Virus record (IMG/VR): IMGVR_UViG_3300028829_004031
Coordinates: 1 to 23,512 of that record
Source of the DNA: a virus
DNA length: 23,512 bases
Strand: one strand, 5' to 3'
The notes beneath the pieces are model-generated. The model did no database searches, was not told the DNA's origin, and was given only the letters and a program-made list of their open reading frames with translations. This document shows, piece after piece, positions 21,075 to 23,512 of the stretch. Position 1 is the stretch's first letter. The number at the start of each line of letters is the position of its first letter. Both the position numbers and the translations under genes were made by a program.

Positions 21075-21991
21075 CAGAGACACAATATATTAAAAAGACA
21101 CATGAGGAGATAGATCATTCATCTAATAGACTTCTCAATGTCGAGCATCTGCACCAACACCCTTACGATCCTGAAGTACTTGAGAGTATTAGAGACGATA
21201 TACTAAAGCCCAGGACCTGCAAAGAATTTATGGATTGGTTAGAAACTCACCCACACTACGACATGGTTGCTGAAGCGAGTAGCCAGTTTATACGAGGCAC
21301 CCATCAAGACGACTGTTTTTATCAATGTGCAAAGATTAACACTGACTGGAGTAATATAACTTCTCGTATACAAAAATATGCAGATGAGAATCAAATTAAC
21401 GAAAAGTTTGATACAGGCTATACCAAAGAATGGCGAGTGTTTCCAATGAAGAAACAAAAAGAATTTGTACCGTTTAGGCACAATTCCGAACTTGATAATA
21501 TGCGATCGCACGGGTTTACAAAACAATATCAACTCATTGAAGTAACCTTAACTGAGAACTTTCCTGAACTCAAACAGATTGAAAAACTTTTTGACTTTGA
21601 ATGGGGCAAAGCAGATATAAATTATCAACCAACTAGTGGTCAATTTCCTAGGCACGTTGATTTCTTGACTACACCATTTAGAAGAGCTATTGAAACTGAC
21701 TCTAAATTAGCAAATACAAAGTATAATCCATACACAAAAACACCAGAAGGTTATAGCATGACTAGGATCTTAATTGCTTTGGAAGATTGGGTTCCAGGTC
21801 AGATGTTTATGTTTGAGAATTATTCTTGGAATAACTGGAAAGCAGGAGATACAATAAATTTCGCATGGCACTCATGTAGACACTCTACAAGTAATTGTAG
21901 TTACAGACCTAGACCTTTGATGAAAATATCAGGTATGGTTAGAGATGACCATTGGTTAGCTAAGAAACAATTTAAGGAGTTTACATTATGA
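21071..21991 (+). CDS. 2OG-Fe(II) oxygenase (fourth of five)
   Basis: The largest stand-alone 2OG enzyme in the window (306 residues). A 180-residue N-terminal region of unknown fold (CKEFMDWLETHPHYDM) precedes the core. The core is INYQPTSGQFP then R-H195-V-D197, SMTRILIALEDWVPGQMFMFEN, NNWKAGDTINFAW, distal H271 (CRHSTSNCS), R279/R281 and LMKISGMVRDD. The closing motif and the YSMTRILIALEDW strand match the protein at 22233, so those two form a second paralogous pair. It overlaps both neighbours by 4 bases (ATGA). Confidence 0.9.
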   Translation: MTETQYIKKTHEEIDHSSNRLLNVEHLHQHPYDPEVLESIRDDILKPRTCKEFMDWLETHPHYDMVAEASSQFIRGTHQDDCFYQCAKINTDWSNITSRIQKYADENQINEKFDTGYTKEWRVFPMKKQKEFVPFRHNSELDNMRSHGFTKQYQLIEVTLTENFPELKQIEKLFDFEWGKADINYQPTSGQFPRHVDFLTTPFRRAIETDSKLANTKYNPYTKTPEGYSMTRILIALEDWVPGQMFMFENYSWNNWKAGDTINFAWHSCRHSTSNCSYRPRPLMKISGMVRDDHWLAKKQFKEFTL

Positions 21992-22236
21992 TAAGATATA
22001 CACTACTTAAAGAAAAAATGTTAAAAGACGTAGAGTCTTTACAAAAAGACGATTTCTATTTATTAGAAGGCAAATTAATCTTCAAGGAAGAACAAAAAAG
22101 TTTAGCTGCTAAGAACTATTTAGAAAAACACTACGGAACTGTTGAGGTGTTAAAAGCAAACAATCACTCACACTGGAGCAGCCAATACAAAATTGAATTG
22201 TATTTTACGAGTTTATCGGAAGGGATGCAAGCATGA
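21988..22236 (+). CDS. Unknown small protein between oxygenases (82 aa)
   Basis: An 82-residue charged protein (MIRYTLLKEKMLKDVESLQK...) with an ATGA overlap at both ends and AAGGAG upstream, firmly within the oxygenase run. The pattern of strands and helices (FYLLEGKLIFKEEQKSLAAKNYLEKHYGTVEVLKA) suggests a small alpha/beta fold. No known motif is visible. Its position between two related oxygenases suggests an accessory role, but this is only contextual. Confidence 0.72.
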   Translation: MIRYTLLKEKMLKDVESLQKDDFYLLEGKLIFKEEQKSLAAKNYLEKHYGTVEVLKANNHSHWSSQYKIELYFTSLSEGMQA

Positions 22237-22988
22237 CAAAATTAGAACAAACTATGGAAATTTGGAATAATGTAAACACGGTGGATGATTTTATAAACTT
22301 TATAGAAAACCCTAACATTGATTACATGAACTGGTCTGCTAGTTTTGCTGATTCAAGTAAAAGTGGATATTGGATTGGGGCAAGAATCGAAAACTTACCT
22401 GACGTATCTCATTTGTTAGATAATAGCCCACAAATTAAGGCAACAGAATTAAGTTCTACAACTATGACTTCATCAGAGTTAGAATATCACAAGAATTTTA
22501 ATTTTGGAAATGGGTATGATAGACATATACCAACACAAGATTTAATGAAGATCGCTGAATTACTAGGTTTTGAAGATCCTAGTGCGTATTTGAATAATCA
22601 ACCTCCAGCTACACTAATGGGCAGACACGTTGATTGTATAACGTGTTTTTTACACGAACGAACTGAAGAACTTAAAAATCAAAAGTTTGACCGAGTAAGA
22701 AGGCAACCACAAGGAAGTAAAAATGTATGGAGATGCTTTGTTGCATTAGACGATTGGCACCCAGGACAAATAGTAAACTTTGAACCTAATTTTTGGACTC
22801 ACTGGAAAAAGGGAGATGTTTTATTTTTTAATTGGCAATTTACTGCACACAGCACTGCAAACACGGGAGTACACAACAGACCTTTTTTGAAGATCACAGG
22901 CACTATGAAAGACGATCAGTTTGTATTAGATGCTAAAGAAAATCAAAATAAAATAAAAGTATTTAATATTTCTAAAATTAATTCATGA
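22233..22988 (+). CDS. 2OG-Fe(II) oxygenase (fifth of five)
   Basis: A 251-residue oxygenase. The N-terminal leader TVDDFINFIENPNIDYMNW resembles the leaders at 18903 and 21071. The core is QPPATLMG then R-H132-V-D134, KNVWRCFVALDDWHPGQIVNFEP, THWKKGDVLFFNW, distal H206 (AHSTANTG), R216 and LKITGTMKDDQF. It is closest to the protein at 21071. The stop is followed by the motif and hairpin at 22988-23045, so it ends the oxygenase transcription unit. Confidence 0.9.
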   Translation: MTKLEQTMEIWNNVNTVDDFINFIENPNIDYMNWSASFADSSKSGYWIGARIENLPDVSHLLDNSPQIKATELSSTTMTSSELEYHKNFNFGNGYDRHIPTQDLMKIAELLGFEDPSAYLNNQPPATLMGRHVDCITCFLHERTEELKNQKFDRVRRQPQGSKNVWRCFVALDDWHPGQIVNFEPNFWTHWKKGDVLFFNWQFTAHSTANTGVHNRPFLKITGTMKDDQFVLDAKENQNKIKVFNISKINS

Positions 22989-23045
22989 TTGCTAAATGCT
23001 CCTTTTTAAGATAAATTATATCTCTAAAACAAAAAAGGAGCATTT
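22988..23045 (+). promoter_or_regulatory. Ribosome-site-hiding hairpin with an overlapping candidate promoter
   Basis: A perfect 14-bp inverted repeat pairs 22994-23007 (AAATGCTCCTTTTT) with 23032-23045. A smaller AGATA/TATCT hairpin (23009-23023) sits in the loop. The 3' arm contains the AAGGAG ribosome binding site of the gene at 23048. The 5' arm overlaps ATTGCTAAATGCTC (22988-23001), a copy of the motif seen at 15827 and 16117. Messages reading in from upstream would fold and hide the ribosome site; messages starting just after the motif would lack most of the 5' arm. It could also act as a terminator. Confidence 0.65.
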
Positions 23046-23047
23046 AC

Positions 23048-23215
23048 ATGATCTGGAAGTTTTTTACCCTCAAAGTAGTGACTGAAAATGGGGTTACTCA
23101 CAAAGCTACATGGAAAGAGCGTTTTCAGTGGTTGATGCGTGGGTGTCCTTTGCGTAGTGAACGTGTAGTAAAGCGGTACTGCGATTTAGTACATAAAAGG
23201 GCGCACCACTCTTAA
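23048..23215 (+). CDS. Small basic hypothetical protein (55 aa)
   Basis: A 55-residue frame begins MIWKFFTLKVVTENGVTHKA with AAGGAG 7 bases before the ATG, and ends at TAA 23213. It is strongly basic in its second half (RSERVVKRYCDLVHKRAHH) with two Cys, so it may bind nucleic acid. No family is recognised. The ribosome binding site lies in the 14-bp stem upstream, suggesting tight or timed control. Confidence 0.68.
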   Translation: MIWKFFTLKVVTENGVTHKATWKERFQWLMRGCPLRSERVVKRYCDLVHKRAHHS

Positions 23216-23227
23216 AAATTATACTTT

Positions 23228-23260
23228 TTGATTGCCCAGCTGTTAATTTTTTGATAATAT
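23228..23260 (+). promoter_or_regulatory. Candidate promoter for the downstream structured RNA
   Basis: An extended -10 (TGATAATAT, 23252-23260) lies about 20 bases after TTGATT (23228-23233). The spacing to the -35 is long, but the TGn extension can compensate. Transcription would begin near 23267, a few bases before the first hairpin of the G+C-rich region. No ribosome binding site or reading frame follows. Confidence 0.45.
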
Positions 23261-23266
23261 CTATAT

Positions 23267-23512
23267 AGAAAATGAGATGAGGGATCATCCTCCGAGCAAA
23301 ATCAGGTTGTTTTACAGGTTGAACTGCGAAAGTTAAAGTCGGTCAATGATCCAACGGAGTCACGGAAAGCGTCTCGCCCTGCATCACATTTTCGACCCTC
23401 GCTCTGGGTACGAGCCGGATCTCTCCGACAACGAGACGCAAGGCACGGTGTTAAGATTCCCAAGCCCCACCTAGAAGGCTGCTTGTAAAAACACGCGGGA
23501 CTAGGCGCATTG
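23267..23512 (+). ncRNA. Structured G+C-rich noncoding RNA (partial, runs off the end)
   Basis: About 55% G+C by hand count over 23341-23460, with no convincing gene on either strand and many nested complementary segments. GGATCAT (23282-23288) pairs with ATGATCC (23346-23352). GCGTCTCG (23369-23376) pairs with CGAGACGC (23432-23439) and encloses GCTC/GAGC (23401-23415) and CGGA-TCTC-TCCG (23416-23427). GTGTT/AACAC (23448-23452/23490-23494) encloses CAAGC/GCTTG (23461-23485). A local GATGA-GGGA-TCATC hairpin is an alternative at the 5' end. The features fit a large ornate RNA such as GOLLD or ROOL, known from phages, but I cannot match a consensus. I see no tmRNA, RNase P or group I intron core. 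Confidence 0.65.

Noticed and set aside
21239-21532. Minus-strand frame inside the fourth oxygenase
   Set aside because: It is an antisense shadow of coding sequence with no supporting signals.
23267-23512. tmRNA, RNase P RNA or group I intron
   Set aside because: I see no tRNA-like end with tag frame, no RNase P conserved core, and no recognisable P/Q/R/S intron elements. Part of the element may lie outside the window, so the exclusion is not absolute.
1-23512. CRISPR array, insertion sequence, integrase or attachment site
   Set aside because: No regularly spaced repeats, transposase, recombinase or tRNA-flanking duplication was seen. The tRNA genes look like ordinary phage tRNAs.

Overview
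The window looks like part of a lytic tailed phage genome, most likely a marine T4-like myovirus. It is AT-rich (roughly one third G+C by eye). Every credible gene lies on the + strand, and genes are packed with ATGA/TAATG stop-start overlaps. Many are small proteins of the kind seen in T4-like cyanophages and related marine phages. It carries phage-style tRNA genes with encoded CCA ends and an unusual load of metabolic genes. No capsid, tail, polymerase or terminase gene is present, so the assignment rests on style and gene content. The host cannot be named from the sequence.

Layout. 1-136: possible C-terminal tail of an upstream gene, a strong hairpin, and a promoter-like stretch. 137-2013: small unknown proteins plus a first 2-oxoglutarate/Fe(II) (2OG) oxygenase. 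2015-5384: a 2OG oxygenase-like/'sporadic carbohydrate cluster' fusion protein, a second 2OG oxygenase, and a B12-binding radical SAM enzyme. 5385-6252: three small genes with tRNA-Trp(CCA) and tRNA-Gly(UCC). 6257-11443: SAM methyltransferase, 2OG oxygenase, PLP aminotransferase-like enzyme, glycosyltransferase-like protein, glycine/inosamine-type amidinotransferase, and a second glycosyltransferase-like protein, mostly overlapping end to start. 11443-13624: two small proteins and three methyltransferase-like proteins, one clearly resembling CmoA (carboxy-SAM synthase). 13695-15094: a TRAP/DctP-type solute-binding protein without signal peptide and an unknown protein. 15095-15249: a G+C-rich, hairpin-containing intergenic stretch. 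15250-17134: another 2OG oxygenase and small proteins, including an Api92-like one. 17112-17868: a broken second copy of the aminotransferase. 17911-22988: a PP-loop ATP-pyrophosphatase-like protein, then five 2OG oxygenases in a near-continuous run. 23048-23512: a small protein, then a promoter and a G+C-rich, heavily base-paired region that runs off the end and is probably a structured noncoding RNA.

Together the genes suggest a phage-encoded small-molecule, sugar or macromolecule modification programme. Amino transfer, amidino transfer, (glycosyl) transfer, methylation, radical SAM/B12 chemistry and at least nine (ten with the fusion) 2OG oxygenases are clustered. The aminotransferase plus amidinotransferase pair resembles the logic of guanidino-sugar synthesis (streptidine-type). 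The substrate could be a virion or host-surface glycan, DNA bases, tRNA or protein; the sequence does not decide. The most distinctive points are the HxG (not HxD) iron site in the fusion protein, the CmoA-like enzyme, the two structured noncoding regions, and a hairpin that hides a ribosome binding site and overlaps a putative phage promoter, as in the T4 lysozyme gene.
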